DNA from: Colimorpha_A sp045593985
Lineage (GTDB): Bacteria; Bacillota; Clostridia; Oscillospirales; CAG-272
Assembly (NCBI GenBank): GCA_045593985.1
Contig: JAZNXR010000110.1
Coordinates: 1-5,493 of the forward strand
Direction of reading: 5' to 3'
Length of the DNA stretch: 5,493 nt
This document shows positions 5,479 to 5,493 of this stretch, piece after piece; within the stretch, counting starts at the first letter, position 1; every line of letters begins with the position of its first letter. The position numbers and the translations under genes are program-made. The notes below the pieces were generated by a model that was not told the origin of the DNA, made no database searches, and worked only from the letters and a program-made list of their open reading frames with translations.

Positions 5479-5493
5479 TGGAAAACAGTTTGA
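5478..5493 (+). CDS. Start of a further operon gene, cut by the window edge
   Basis: The isomerase stop TAA overlaps an ATG by one base (TAATG), opening a frame that reads Met-Glu-Asn-Ser-Leu before the window ends. GAGGTG at 5461-5466, inside the isomerase gene, lies 11 bases upstream and could serve as a ribosome site. Overlap of this kind points to translational coupling. Only five residues are visible, so no product can be named. Confidence 0.5.

Overview
The window looks like a catabolic sugar locus from a low-to-moderate GC Firmicute, probably an anaerobic gut-type Clostridium relative. This is inferred from strong AGGAG-type ribosome binding sites, sigma-A-like promoters (TTGACA/TATGAT, TTGCCT/TATAAT), A/T-rich intergenic DNA and a compact intrinsic terminator. 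Five near-complete genes fill it, plus the first codons of a sixth. I see no RNA gene, CRISPR array, insertion sequence or phage gene.

Left part (16-2206, minus strand): a two-gene operon reading leftward, nagA-like amidohydrolase then nagB-like isomerase/deaminase, closed by a hairpin terminator 12 bases after the nagB-like stop. The classical reactions are deacetylation of N-acetylglucosamine-6-phosphate and deamination of glucosamine-6-phosphate to fructose-6-phosphate. Both proteins are clearly in these families, yet both have drifted at recognisable active-site positions, so the exact amino sugar is open.

Middle (2313-3086, minus strand): a DeoR/GlpR-type repressor with its own promoter. 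Its start is best placed at 3086. Between its stop and the nagA-like gene lies a 22-base near-perfect palindrome overlapping the -35 region of the nagA-like promoter, a strong operator candidate.

Right part (3180-5493, plus strand): a divergent operon from a near-consensus promoter, with a leader of about 74 bases carrying an inverted repeat and direct repeats. It encodes an FGGY-family sugar kinase, an archaeal-type triosephosphate-isomerase homologue, and the start of another gene whose ATG overlaps the isomerase stop. A kinase plus a TIM-type isomerase suggests phosphorylation and isomerisation of a small sugar (keto-tetrose, keto-pentose or similar).

Taken together, the repressor sits between an amino-sugar-phosphate branch and a kinase/isomerase branch. 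Whether one sugar feeds both, or two pathways merely adjoin, cannot be settled from this window. No transporter is present.
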